From Betaproteobacteria bacterium (GTDB lineage: Bacteria > Pseudomonadota > Gammaproteobacteria > Burkholderiales > SG8-41), in assembly GCA_021730905.1 (NCBI GenBank), contig JAKFYK010000061.1:1-64000 (forward strand): 64,000 nucleotides of DNA. The letters are read 5' to 3'. Made by a program: the position numbers and the translations under genes. Numbering within the stretch: the stretch's first letter is position 1; each line of letters opens with the position of its first letter. Below, in pieces: positions 8,817 through 16,419 of the stretch. The notes beneath the pieces were generated by a model, which did no database searches, was not told where the DNA came from, and saw nothing but the letters and a program-made list of their open reading frames with translations.

Positions 8817-9305
8817 TTATTTGACGATGATCTTGCCAATCATTCCTGCTTCGAAATGACCGGGAATGAGACAGCCGTAATAGAACTCGCCTGGCTTGGT
8901 GAATTGCCAGACAATGTGCTGGGTTTTACCGGCGCCGACATGGGCCATGTAAGGCTCATCGTGTTCCATCCCAGGGTGTTTCTTCATGAGATCGGAATGC
9001 TCTTTCAGTTCCTTCATGGTTCCGAGCACGATTTCATGCATGCTTTTGCCCGAATTCTTGGCTTCAATGCGCAGGGTTTCGCCAACCTTTACGGTGATTT
9101 CGGACGGTGAATAGCGCATGGTGTCGGCCATTTCCACCTTGACGGTGCGGGATACATTCTTAGGATCGCCTTCGCGTCCGAATGTTTTTTCTTCAACTTT
9201 CTTTGCCGCACCTGGTTTTTTGACAGAGGGTTTGTCTCCGTGTGCGTAGATACCAGTTGATGCAAGACTCAAGGCTACGGCGATGGCGGTAAGTGCGTGC
9301 TTCAT
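8817..9305 (-). CDS. Periplasmic cupredoxin-domain protein
   Basis: The 162-residue protein has a signal peptide (ending IYA), a lysine-rich linker and a plastocyanin-like domain. The type-1 copper ligands are all visible: H90 (SMHEIV), C145 and H150 (GCLIPGH), and M155 (AGMIGK). The Met-rich insertion between residues 97 and 122 could hold extra copper. It may store copper or exchange electrons with the nearby multicopper oxidase; similar proteins are common in bacterial copper clusters. Confidence 0.88.
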   Translation of the reverse strand: MKHALTAIAVALSLASTGIYAHGDKPSVKKPGAAKKVEEKTFGREGDPKNVSRTVKVEMADTMRYSPSEITVKVGETLRIEAKNSGKSMHEIVLGTMKELKEHSDLMKKHPGMEHDEPYMAHVGAGKTQHIVWQFTKPGEFYYGCLIPGHFEAGMIGKIIVK

Positions 9306-9320
9306 ATAAATCTCCTAAAG

Positions 9321-9518
9321 TTAAAAGGAACGGAATAAAAATTGTTGCCTGTCACGCAAGATATTCAGCAACCAGAATTCCCTTGCAACAGCGAGCATGA
9401 ACACCACTACGGCTGCGAAGGTTCCGGCAATAAGCAAACAGATGACGGTGCGATCGCAAGTCGGGCAGTCACACGCGAGCGGCAGGAGTGCAAGCAACCA
9501 TCCAAGATGCGGCAGCAT
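9321..9518 (-). CDS. Putative small membrane protein with a CDCPTC motif
   Basis: This 65-residue reading frame fills the space between the multicopper oxidase and the cupredoxin on the same strand. It encodes two hydrophobic segments (about 5-17 and 24-46) with the cysteine-rich loop CDCPTC between them, and an arginine-rich end. The ribosome site is weak. Position, strand and topology favour a real small gene, but no family is recognised. Confidence 0.45.
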   Translation of the reverse strand: MLPHLGWLLALLPLACDCPTCDRTVICLLIAGTFAAVVVFMLAVAREFWLLNILRDRQQFLFRSF

Positions 9519-9538
9519 GGTTTCAGCGTCTCGTATGG

Positions 9539-10927
9539 TCAGTGGCCACCATGGGCAGTCGGCTTACGTACTTGCACCTCCCTCGCTGGCGGCGCTGCGC
9601 GGGCAGGTGGCGCCGCACTGGGGGAGGGGCGTGTGGCGACCGGTGCCGCGCCAGTCCATTCGTACGCGACAGTACCCGGCGGGTGCTTGTACCATCCCGG
9701 ATCTTTGTAGTCGTTCTTCGCAAGTCCTTCGCGGATTTTGACGACTGTAAACATGCCCCCCATTTCCAGTGGCCCAAATGGCCCCTGACCGGTCATCATG
9801 GGCAGCGTGTTGTCCGGGATGGGCATTTGCATTTCGCCCATGTCGGCCATGCCGCGTTCACCCATCACCATGTAGTCGGGAACCAGGTTGGTGATTTTCT
9901 GTGCCACGCCCCGATGATCGACTCCGATCATGGTAGGGACGTTGTGTCCCATGGCATTCATGGTGTGATGCGCTTTATGACAATGGATAGCCCAGTCTCC
10001 CGGTACATCTGCAACGAACTCGAATGCCCTCATCTGGCCCACCGCGACATCAACGGTCACTTCCGGCCAACGTGCCGATTTCGGTACCCAGCCGCCGTCG
10101 GTGCAGGTAACTTCAAAATCGTACCCATGCATATGTATGGGGTGGTTGGTCATGGTGAGGTTGCCAAAACGAATGCGGACCCGATCTCCCTTTCGGACTA
10201 CGAAGGGGGAGATGCCTGGAAATACCCTGCTGTTCCAGGACCACAGATTGAAGTCGGTCATCGTTGCGATCTTTGGGGTATAGGCGCCCGGATCGATGTC
10301 GTACGAGTTGATCAGGAACACGAAGTCGCGATCCACCGGCATGAAAGCGGGATTCTTGGGGTGTACAACGAAGAACCCCATCATTCCCATTGCCATCTGA
10401 ACCATCTCGTCGGCATGCGGGTGATACATGAAAGTGCCGGACTTTTTCATCTCAAACTCATAGACAAAAGTCTTGCCTACCGGAATCTGCGGCTGGTTAA
10501 GTCCTCCTACGCCGTCCATGCCATTGGGCAGCAGAATGCCGTGCCAATGAATCGTGGTGTGTTCGGGCAGCTTGTTGGTGACAAAGATACGTACTTTGTC
10601 GCCTTCAACGCATTCGATGGTGGGGCCGGGTGATTGACCGTTGTAGCCCCACAGGTGCGCAGTCATGCCGGGTGCCATCTGGCGACGCACGGGTTCGGCA
10701 ATGAGATGGAATTCCTTCCAGCCGTTGTTCATGCGCCACGGCAGTGTCCAGCCGTTAAGCGTCACCACGGGGTTATAGGGGCGTCCGTTCGGTGGTGCGA
10801 GCGGTGGCTGCGTATCGGGCGTGCTCTGCGTGGGGGCTTCCGGGACTGCCCCCTGCGCAGCTTTGCTGACCGTTGCTGCAGTGAGAAGCGCTCCGGCAGC
10901 GCCAAGAAAATTACGGCGTGAAGTCAT
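9539..10927 (-). CDS. Periplasmic multicopper oxidase (CopA/PcoA-like)
   Basis: The product (462 residues from this start) carries a Tat-type leader (TSRRNFLGAAG) and three cupredoxin domains. All copper-binding motifs are present: HWHG, HPHADE, HPIHMHG near the C-terminus and the type-1/trinuclear motif HCHKAHHTMNAMGH. The start at 10927 is preferred over 10939, because the GGAGCC between them makes a good ribosome site. It should oxidise Cu(I) to less toxic Cu(II) in the periplasm. Met-rich stretches (MVQMAMGMMGF, MADMGEMQM) are typical of cuprous oxidases. Confidence 0.9.
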   Translation of the reverse strand: MTSRRNFLGAAGALLTAATVSKAAQGAVPEAPTQSTPDTQPPLAPPNGRPYNPVVTLNGWTLPWRMNNGWKEFHLIAEPVRRQMAPGMTAHLWGYNGQSPGPTIECVEGDKVRIFVTNKLPEHTTIHWHGILLPNGMDGVGGLNQPQIPVGKTFVYEFEMKKSGTFMYHPHADEMVQMAMGMMGFFVVHPKNPAFMPVDRDFVFLINSYDIDPGAYTPKIATMTDFNLWSWNSRVFPGISPFVVRKGDRVRIRFGNLTMTNHPIHMHGYDFEVTCTDGGWVPKSARWPEVTVDVAVGQMRAFEFVADVPGDWAIHCHKAHHTMNAMGHNVPTMIGVDHRGVAQKITNLVPDYMVMGERGMADMGEMQMPIPDNTLPMMTGQGPFGPLEMGGMFTVVKIREGLAKNDYKDPGWYKHPPGTVAYEWTGAAPVATRPSPSAAPPARAAPPAREVQVRKPTAHGGH

Positions 10928-10947
10928 GTTTGGCTCCATAAAATCGG

Positions 10948-12378
10948 CTAGTGCCCAGCTTGGGCTTCGCCAGCGGCTTGTGTGCCACTTGCGATGCTCA
11001 TACTGGACGGGGATTTACCGGTAAGTGCGAGGTTCAGGTTGGATTCGGCGAGCCAGTAGTCCCGCAGTGATTCGATATAAGCGTTGACACTCGACACTTG
11101 CTGCCGCGCGTCTGCCAGCAATTCGAAAACACTGATTAGCATGCCGTTGTAACGAAGAAGGTTCTCTTCCGAAATGCGCTTGCGAAGGGGCACGATTTCG
11201 TCGCGGTAGTGGCGAGCGAGGTCGTAGGTCGTTCGGTAGGCCCCATAGGCTTCGCGAACTTCAGAGCGTGCCTTGATGGCCGTGTCGGCCGCGCGGTTTA
11301 CCGCCTGCATGTACGTGTGTTCCGCACGCGCTACGCGGGCACCACCCCAATCGAAGATTGGCAACCGAAGCTCTATTTCATACCCGGTCTGACGAGGCTG
11401 ACCGGTTTCGCTGTTGCGCCGGTAGCCCACTTCAAGCACATTGATAAAGCCCGTGGTTTTGACCAACCCCATGGAAGCAGCGAGGTTTTCCGCTTCTTTC
11501 ATGGCACCTAGCACATCAAGGCGTTGCTTGAGTGCCCTAGCTTCCAGATCGGTGATTTCCCGTGCAGATTTTGGCAGATCGGAAAGTCTATCGGGCAGTT
11601 TGAAAGCGATGTCGCTGCCCCACAGCCCCATAAGCCGTGTCAGTCGCTCTCTCTCAGCCAGTGCGACCTGTTTGGTACGGGCGAGTTGGGCGGTTACCTC
11701 GGCATAGAACACCTGATCTCGTGCGTGATCAAGTTTGCTGAAGTTGCCCACGGCAGCCATACGACGTGCCAGTTCGGCACTGGCCTCAGCCGCGGATTTG
11801 ACCTGCTCCATATACTTGGCAGATTCCTGTGCCGCTACCGCGCTGAAAAAGGCGCGGCGGGTATCGGCAGCCACTTGTAGCGTTTCCGCCGCCACGCGTC
11901 CTTGCGTGAGTTCGAAACGTCGTTTTTCCAGGTCAGTGCGTAGTGGCATCGTCAGAAGCCCAAGCACGTTGAACAGAAAGGTGCGGTCGATGGATATGTC
12001 GTCACCTCGACGCAGACGTTCAAAGGTAAAGCCCGGATTGGTGAGTCGTCCCGCCTGAACCAGATCGGATTCGGCTATGCCCAGTTCGGAATACGTAGCC
12101 TGTAATCCTCGATTGTTGAGCAAGGCGATCTGGGAGGCCGAATCGGCGGTTAACGGACTGGCCAGCAGCTTTTTGACCGTTGCCCGCACATCATCGGCAT
12201 CCTTATCAGACTTCACCCACTTCAAATCCTGGGCGATACCCCGTTCCCTGGATGCTGTACCGATGGCACCGAAGCCTCCGTCTTGGGAGAAAGTCGCACA
12301 TCCACCAAGAAATAAGGTCATTACTCCAATAGCGATCGTGCGCCGAGGCTTATGGTTTATATGGATGAAGGCGCTCAT
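10948..12378 (-). CDS. TolC-family outer-membrane lipoprotein
   Basis: A 476-residue outer-membrane efflux protein (OEP/TolC family). Its leader ends in a lipobox (FLGGC, residues 24-28), and long amphipathic helices follow with repeated ASMG/AEAS-type segments. It begins inside the stop of the preceding small gene (ATGA overlap) and is followed by the multicopper oxidase. No RND pump or adaptor belongs to this operon, so its partner is not obvious. It may substitute for PcoB-type outer-membrane proteins. Confidence 0.85.
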   Translation of the reverse strand: MSAFIHINHKPRRTIAIGVMTLFLGGCATFSQDGGFGAIGTASRERGIAQDLKWVKSDKDADDVRATVKKLLASPLTADSASQIALLNNRGLQATYSELGIAESDLVQAGRLTNPGFTFERLRRGDDISIDRTFLFNVLGLLTMPLRTDLEKRRFELTQGRVAAETLQVAADTRRAFFSAVAAQESAKYMEQVKSAAEASAELARRMAAVGNFSKLDHARDQVFYAEVTAQLARTKQVALAERERLTRLMGLWGSDIAFKLPDRLSDLPKSAREITDLEARALKQRLDVLGAMKEAENLAASMGLVKTTGFINVLEVGYRRNSETGQPRQTGYEIELRLPIFDWGGARVARAEHTYMQAVNRAADTAIKARSEVREAYGAYRTTYDLARHYRDEIVPLRKRISEENLLRYNGMLISVFELLADARQQVSSVNAYIESLRDYWLAESNLNLALTGKSPSSMSIASGTQAAGEAQAGH

Positions 12379-12743
12379 TTTTTCATCCCTTCGTGCGCGC
12401 CACCATGCGTCATTGGCGGCGCTGACTGCACAGATGGTTTGGCGTTAGCACCAGGGGGCTGGGCTTGAGGTTTGGCAGCGCCGTGCCCGGCATGGCCAGC
12501 ACCGCTACCAAAGATACCCATGTGGCCGCCGACGCGTGCGGCGTCGTCATTCACTTCCCGCCACGAAACCAGTTTTTCGTCGCGAAATTGTGAGTAGCCG
12601 GTGAATACTGACTCGTACTTTGCCGACGGCACAGCTGCGGCTGGGTCGATAGGGCTGGGGGCTGTTTTGTTTTGTTGTGCGACCGACTCAATTGGTGTGA
12701 GTACGGCAGCACAGTACAGCAATGCTGCAAGCTTGAAATCCAT
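12375..12743 (-). CDS. Exported His/Gly/Met-rich small protein of the copper cluster
   Basis: From the ATG at 12743 the product is 122 residues. A signal peptide (ending SVAQ) precedes a short folded-looking segment (KYESVFTGYSQFRDEKLVSWREVND). The tail is rich in Gly, His and Pro (GSGAGHAGHGA, MTHGGAHEGMKK). Its stop overlaps the start of the TolC-like gene, so the two are translationally coupled. The family is widespread beside copper genes of betaproteobacteria, but its function is not defined; periplasmic copper binding is plausible. Confidence 0.75.
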   Translation of the reverse strand: MDFKLAALLYCAAVLTPIESVAQQNKTAPSPIDPAAAVPSAKYESVFTGYSQFRDEKLVSWREVNDDAARVGGHMGIFGSGAGHAGHGAAKPQAQPPGANAKPSVQSAPPMTHGGAHEGMKK

Positions 12744-12834
12744 GATGATCCTCGTTTTGGGGCGCACAAAGCGTGCGCGACGTAAACGGTGCGCGCAATA
12801 ACGCACGCACCCATTTCACTGGGTCAAAACGTGA

Positions 12835-13218
12835 TCAGGTTCGGGGAGGGCGCAGAAGCCGATCTGGAAAGAACGGCGGAAGAGTGCTGGCTACTTCAGT
12901 TACGGATAAAAACGGTATCTCCGGCGCGGTCAAAATAGCCACTGAAGGTACGCCGGTATACACGTGGTTGCAGCATTTATGTCCCAGCTCATTACTGCCG
13001 GATGTATCCTGTGAGTAGTCGTGCTGGGGCTGCGATGTTGCATGAGCACTATTGTCGTGCTCTTGCGCCCGGCTTTGATGATGCTGGGGAGCAGCATTCA
13101 TTTCCGAATGGCCACTGTCAGTCAAGCAATGCAATGGCATCAATACTGCCGACAGGCCCTGCAAGGGCAGGGTCAGCAGTAGTATCATGGCCAGCAATCG
13201 TCTGAATGACTTGTACAT
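12835..13218 (-). CDS. CopL-like exported His/Cys-rich small protein
   Basis: The 127-residue product has a signal peptide (about 1-23), a His-rich central part (QHHQSRAQEHDNSAH), a CC-H site (GHKCCNHVYTG) and the proline-arginine end PFFPDRLLRPPRT. Small exported proteins of this build are found at the head of copper and cation-efflux operons (CopL, CzcI types). It precedes the copper genes and follows the sensor kinase gene with a 92-base gap. Similar proteins head the Czc and Cus modules in this window. A metal-binding role is inferred. Confidence 0.7.
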   Translation of the reverse strand: MYKSFRRLLAMILLLTLPLQGLSAVLMPLHCLTDSGHSEMNAAPQHHQSRAQEHDNSAHATSQPQHDYSQDTSGSNELGHKCCNHVYTGVPSVAILTAPEIPFLSVTEVASTLPPFFPDRLLRPPRT

Positions 13219-13310
13219 ATTTCCCTAGCTTATCAAATGCTTAGCCGTCGAGCAATGGGGTAGACAGCGGAGCAAAGAAAAAGTATTGAACATATATCTT
13301 AACGCGTGAA

Positions 13311-14648
13311 CTACAACGTGGTTGATTGCAGTGGTTTGGTGATCGGGGGGAAATCGATCGAAACGGCCAGTCCCTTGCCCTCGGGGCCATCGTTTAGATT
13401 GAGAGTAGCTCCAAGTCGTTGAGCTGCCCGGCGAGCGATGGCAAGTCCCAGGCCGGTGCCAGTGGCGTCGGATTCCCGATTTGCTCGAAAGAAGCGGTGG
13501 AAAACTTTCTCCCGTATTTCCAACGGTATGCCGGGGCCTGAGTCGATAATCTGGATTTGCGGTACCGAGTTATTCGTGCCTACTTGCAGCATTACCGTGC
13601 CATTGGCCGGGGTATAACGTATGGCGTTATCCGCTACATTGCGCACAAGTGCCGTCAGGCTGGCCAGATCACCGTTTACCATTACCTTGTTTTCTGCGTG
13701 AATCTTGAAATCGATGGACTTGGAGCACGCGATGTTAGCGTAATCCTCGTAAATATCGCGCACGACCGTAGAGAGGTTAAGTAAAGTAGGTTCTTCAAGA
13801 TTTTCCGGGTCAAGTTTTGCCAGAGTGAGAATTTGCTCGCTAAGCCTACCCATTCTTTCCACGCCTCGTCTCAAATCCTGAGTTGATTCTTCCCGTTCCT
13901 CTGCCGTGGACGCGGTTTCCAGGAGATCGAGTTGTAGGCTAAGAGCAGTGATAGGTGTCCTCAGCTCGTGGGAAGCATCGGCAATAAACGCCCGTTCCGA
14001 CTTCAGTGCACGTTCGAGCCTTTCCAGTAGTGCATTCAGGGAAGTGACGAGGGGCGTGACTTCCGTTGGAAGCTGGGTTGTTTCAATGACTTGTAAACTG
14101 GCCGGATCACGAGATTCCACCTCCTTTGTGACAGTGCGCAGGGGTTTCAATCCGTATCCGATCAGCAGCCAAATAATGAGTCCGCCGATTGGAATAATCG
14201 CCAGAATCGGTATCATGGCTTTTACAGCAATATCTGTCGCCATTCGACGCCGGAGCGATTGGGGTTGCGCAACCTGTAAAACAAGTTCGCCCGCGAGAGC
14301 GGTAAAGGTTCTCCAGCCGTCATTGTTTTTGCCGAAATCTGAAAAACCCGCAGGCATGATGCGATCGGGGCCGTTTCCGGGACGGGATGATACAAGCAGC
14401 CGATTCGATTTGTTCCAGACCTGGGTGACGAAATCATGCTCGACTCGCAGCAAAGGTTCTTCGCTCAGGTTCGGATGCGCCGATATGTGCATGGACAGCG
14501 TCCACGACATTTGTTGCATTTCATAGTCGAATAGTGCATTGATATCTGATCTGGCTTGAAGATAGGTTGCAATGCTCGCCCCCGTAGACAGCGTGATAAT
14601 GGCCAGCAACAATGCCCAGGTGAGTCGGTTGCGGATTGAGAAACTCAT
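13311..14648 (-). CDS. Sensor histidine kinase (QseC/PmrB/CopS-like)
   Basis: This 445-residue kinase has two membrane helices (about 10-30 and 144-166) flanking a periplasmic sensor, then HAMP, the phospho-acceptor H227 in ASHELRTP, an N box (DNAIRYTP) and G boxes (DSGPGIP, GTGLGLAI). It overlaps its response regulator gene by four bases. Location in a copper cluster suggests copper sensing, but the sensor domain has no clear His/Met cluster, so a QseC-like general envelope sensor cannot be excluded. Confidence 0.9.
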   Translation of the reverse strand: MSFSIRNRLTWALLLAIITLSTGASIATYLQARSDINALFDYEMQQMSWTLSMHISAHPNLSEEPLLRVEHDFVTQVWNKSNRLLVSSRPGNGPDRIMPAGFSDFGKNNDGWRTFTALAGELVLQVAQPQSLRRRMATDIAVKAMIPILAIIPIGGLIIWLLIGYGLKPLRTVTKEVESRDPASLQVIETTQLPTEVTPLVTSLNALLERLERALKSERAFIADASHELRTPITALSLQLDLLETASTAEEREESTQDLRRGVERMGRLSEQILTLAKLDPENLEEPTLLNLSTVVRDIYEDYANIACSKSIDFKIHAENKVMVNGDLASLTALVRNVADNAIRYTPANGTVMLQVGTNNSVPQIQIIDSGPGIPLEIREKVFHRFFRANRESDATGTGLGLAIARRAAQRLGATLNLNDGPEGKGLAVSIDFPPITKPLQSTTL

Positions 14649-15304
14649 TTGACGTCTATTCGATAACCGACGCCCCGCAGGGTAACAATTCTGCCCGCTC
14701 CAAGTTTCTTTCGGAGATTGGAGATGTGCACTTCCACCGCGTTACTTTCGACCTCTTCTCCCCAGCCGTAAATACTTTCCTCAAGGTTCGATTTGGAGAC
14801 AATCGCTCCCGGGCGGCGCATCAGATGGTCAAGGAGCGCCAATTCGCGTTGAGACAATACAATTTGGTTGCCTTTGACCCGTACTTCCCGTGTTTGCGGG
14901 TTCAGCTCCAGGTCGCCAGCGACTAAAATCGTGTCGGCTCTGCCGAAACTGCGTCGTAAAAGTGCTCGAACACGGGCGCTTAGTTCGGACATGTTGAACG
15001 GTTTAACCAGATAGTCGTCTGCGCCGGCGTCGAGCCCCATCACCCGGTCATCAACTTCGCTTTTCGCAGTGATAATCAGGACAGGCATTATTTTTCCCGC
15101 GGCGCGAATCGCGGAAAGTACTGCCAGCCCATCTTTTCGCGGCAATCCCAGATCAAGGATCAGCAAATCATGGGATTCAGATTTAGCAGATTGTTCTCCT
15201 GCCCAGCCATCGCGCACCCAATCAACACCATAGCCTTCTCGATGCAGTCCTTCCCGAATGCTCTTCCCGATCATTGGATCATCTTCTATGAGTAGCAGTC
15301 TCAA
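14645..15304 (-). CDS. OmpR-family response regulator (QseB/PmrA-like)
   Basis: A 219-residue regulator with a receiver domain (acidic pocket ED at 7-8, phosphorylated D51 in LILDLGLP, K in VKPF) and a C-terminal winged helix (about 125-217, ending TLRGVGYRID). The sequence style is that of the QseB/PmrA group. It is cotranscribed with the kinase downstream. PmrA-box-like repeats at 15858-15897, upstream of the neighbouring small exported gene, are a candidate binding site. Confidence 0.92.
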   Translation of the reverse strand: MRLLLIEDDPMIGKSIREGLHREGYGVDWVRDGWAGEQSAKSESHDLLILDLGLPRKDGLAVLSAIRAAGKIMPVLIITAKSEVDDRVMGLDAGADDYLVKPFNMSELSARVRALLRRSFGRADTILVAGDLELNPQTREVRVKGNQIVLSQRELALLDHLMRRPGAIVSKSNLEESIYGWGEEVESNAVEVHISNLRKKLGAGRIVTLRGVGYRIDVK

Positions 15305-15367
15305 GGCGGAATCTCAGTTCGTCGAAAGCGGGCTAGGTAAGTATAGAACGTACAAAATTCTTCCGCA

Positions 15368-15402
15368 CCAACACCTCACATCTCATATGCAATAGGTGTT
15401 GG
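15368..15402. repeat. Hairpin between the small YW protein gene and the response regulator
   Basis: The arms CCAACACCT (15368-15376) and AGGTGTTGG (15394-15402) are exact complements around a 17-base loop. There is no clear T-tract, so it may be an operator or a weak attenuator between the two genes rather than a strong terminator. Confidence 0.5.
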
Positions 15403-15446
15403 CGTGGAGGAAATCGGACAGCCGTTCGAGATGTCGTTTTTCTTAA

Positions 15447-15791
15447 TTAATAATACTGAAATGGGGGGAAGAACTCGTCCGGCTTTGACGGGCGCTCTCT
15501 TAATTCCTTTGCGAGATCCGCTTCGCGTTGTTTCCAGTAGCGAATTTCCTCTGGCGTATACTGACGCCGCACCCCCCCTTGATAAATGGGGAAAAGGTCT
15601 TCGCTTGGTGTCGATCTTGTCGGAGCACGGGCCTCGCGCTCTTTCCAGTATTGAATTTGGGCGGGGGTCTGCCAGTAGTGGTCCTCGGGAGGGGGTTGTA
15701 TGCTGCCCTGACCGTTATACGCTTGGGCGGCTGTGACAGTAACTAGTGCGAGTACGGTTGACGACATGATTTTTGCGATGTGGCTTTTCAC
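15447..15791 (-). CDS. Exported protein with tandem YW-K-RE repeats
   Basis: The GTG at 15791 is chosen because AAGGAG lies seven bases upstream; it gives 114 residues with a signal peptide ending AQA. The mature protein contains two similar units, TPAQIQYWKEREA and TPEEIRYWKQREA, each followed by a Pro-rich segment with DLFPIYQ or DEFFPPFQY. No cysteines or His clusters are present. The family is not recognised. The gene lies directly upstream of the two-component genes on the same strand and has PmrA-box-like repeats in its promoter region. Confidence 0.7.
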   Translation of the reverse strand: MKSHIAKIMSSTVLALVTVTAAQAYNGQGSIQPPPEDHYWQTPAQIQYWKEREARAPTRSTPSEDLFPIYQGGVRRQYTPEEIRYWKQREADLAKELRERPSKPDEFFPPFQYY

Positions 15792-15857
15792 AATGGATCT
15801 CCTTTTTGGGTTAAGAGATATCGAAATCGATATCACAAGTCCATTGTCTAGCCATTA

Positions 15858-15897
15858 CCTTAAGGCGCTCTTAGGGCAACGTTAAGCCAAACTTAAG
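15858..15897 (-). promoter_or_regulatory. Candidate response-regulator (PmrA-box-like) sites
   Basis: On the minus strand CTTAAG-TTTGG-CTTAAC (15881-15897) matches the spacing of PmrA-type boxes, two YTTAA half-sites five bases apart. A palindromic CCTTAAGG lies close by at 15858-15865, and a partial CTCTTAGG is between them. The sites lie 67-106 bases upstream of the YW-repeat gene. The regulator encoded beside them is of this subfamily. Confidence 0.55.
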
Positions 15898-16005
15898 AGC
15901 GTTGGACAATCTAATTTAATGCAGCTTCCAATGCGTCGGCATTCCAGGAACATATGTTTGTATCGTCCGTACACTGGGTAATGCATGACGTGCATATCTG
16001 GAGTA

Positions 16006-16419
16006 TCAGTGTTTATGTCCCTTGTGTTCCTGCTTGGCGCCCAATGAAAATCTTGCTTGTTCCGTTTTTTTGCCCGGTGGCGTAAACGAAACGACAATTT
16101 TAGCGTCAGCCCCAATAGGGAAAGGCGTTTCACCTTTCATCATGTTACCGCCGGCCGCTGCTAACACTATATTCCCTTTATCCTTTCCCGAAAACACATT
16201 GGCCGTTGCCTTCGCGCCCTTCATGTCGATGGGCTTGTCATCATGACCATTGACGTAAAATGTCAGCGACTTGTCCTTGGCAACCAGTTCCACGTGATAG
16301 GTACCCGCTTCGACGGCGACGCCGCCGTGCTTTGCATGGGCGTCATCATGTTTTTCGGCGGCTCCAACAGACAACGAGAGCGAGGTCATTGCAGCAAACA
16401 GCAGGGCTTTCAGTTTCAT
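16006..16419 (-). CDS. Periplasmic His-rich protein at the end of the czc operon
   Basis: This 137-residue protein has a signal peptide (ending GAA), a His-rich mature start (EKHDDAHAKHGG), a beta-rich middle and a His/Lys tail (KQEHKGHKH). Its start overlaps the czcA-like stop (ATGA), so it belongs to the same operon. Small periplasmic proteins in this position are common in betaproteobacterial cation-efflux operons and are likely metal-binding. No enzyme motif is visible. Confidence 0.7.
   Translation of the reverse strand: MKLKALLFAAMTSLSLSVGAAEKHDDAHAKHGGVAVEAGTYHVELVAKDKSLTFYVNGHDDKPIDMKGAKATANVFSGKDKGNIVLAAAGGNMMKGETPFPIGADAKIVVSFTPPGKKTEQARFSLGAKQEHKGHKH

Noticed and set aside
9488-10633. 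Plus-strand frame of 381 codons
   Set aside because: It is antisense to the multicopper oxidase, whose copper motifs are intact.
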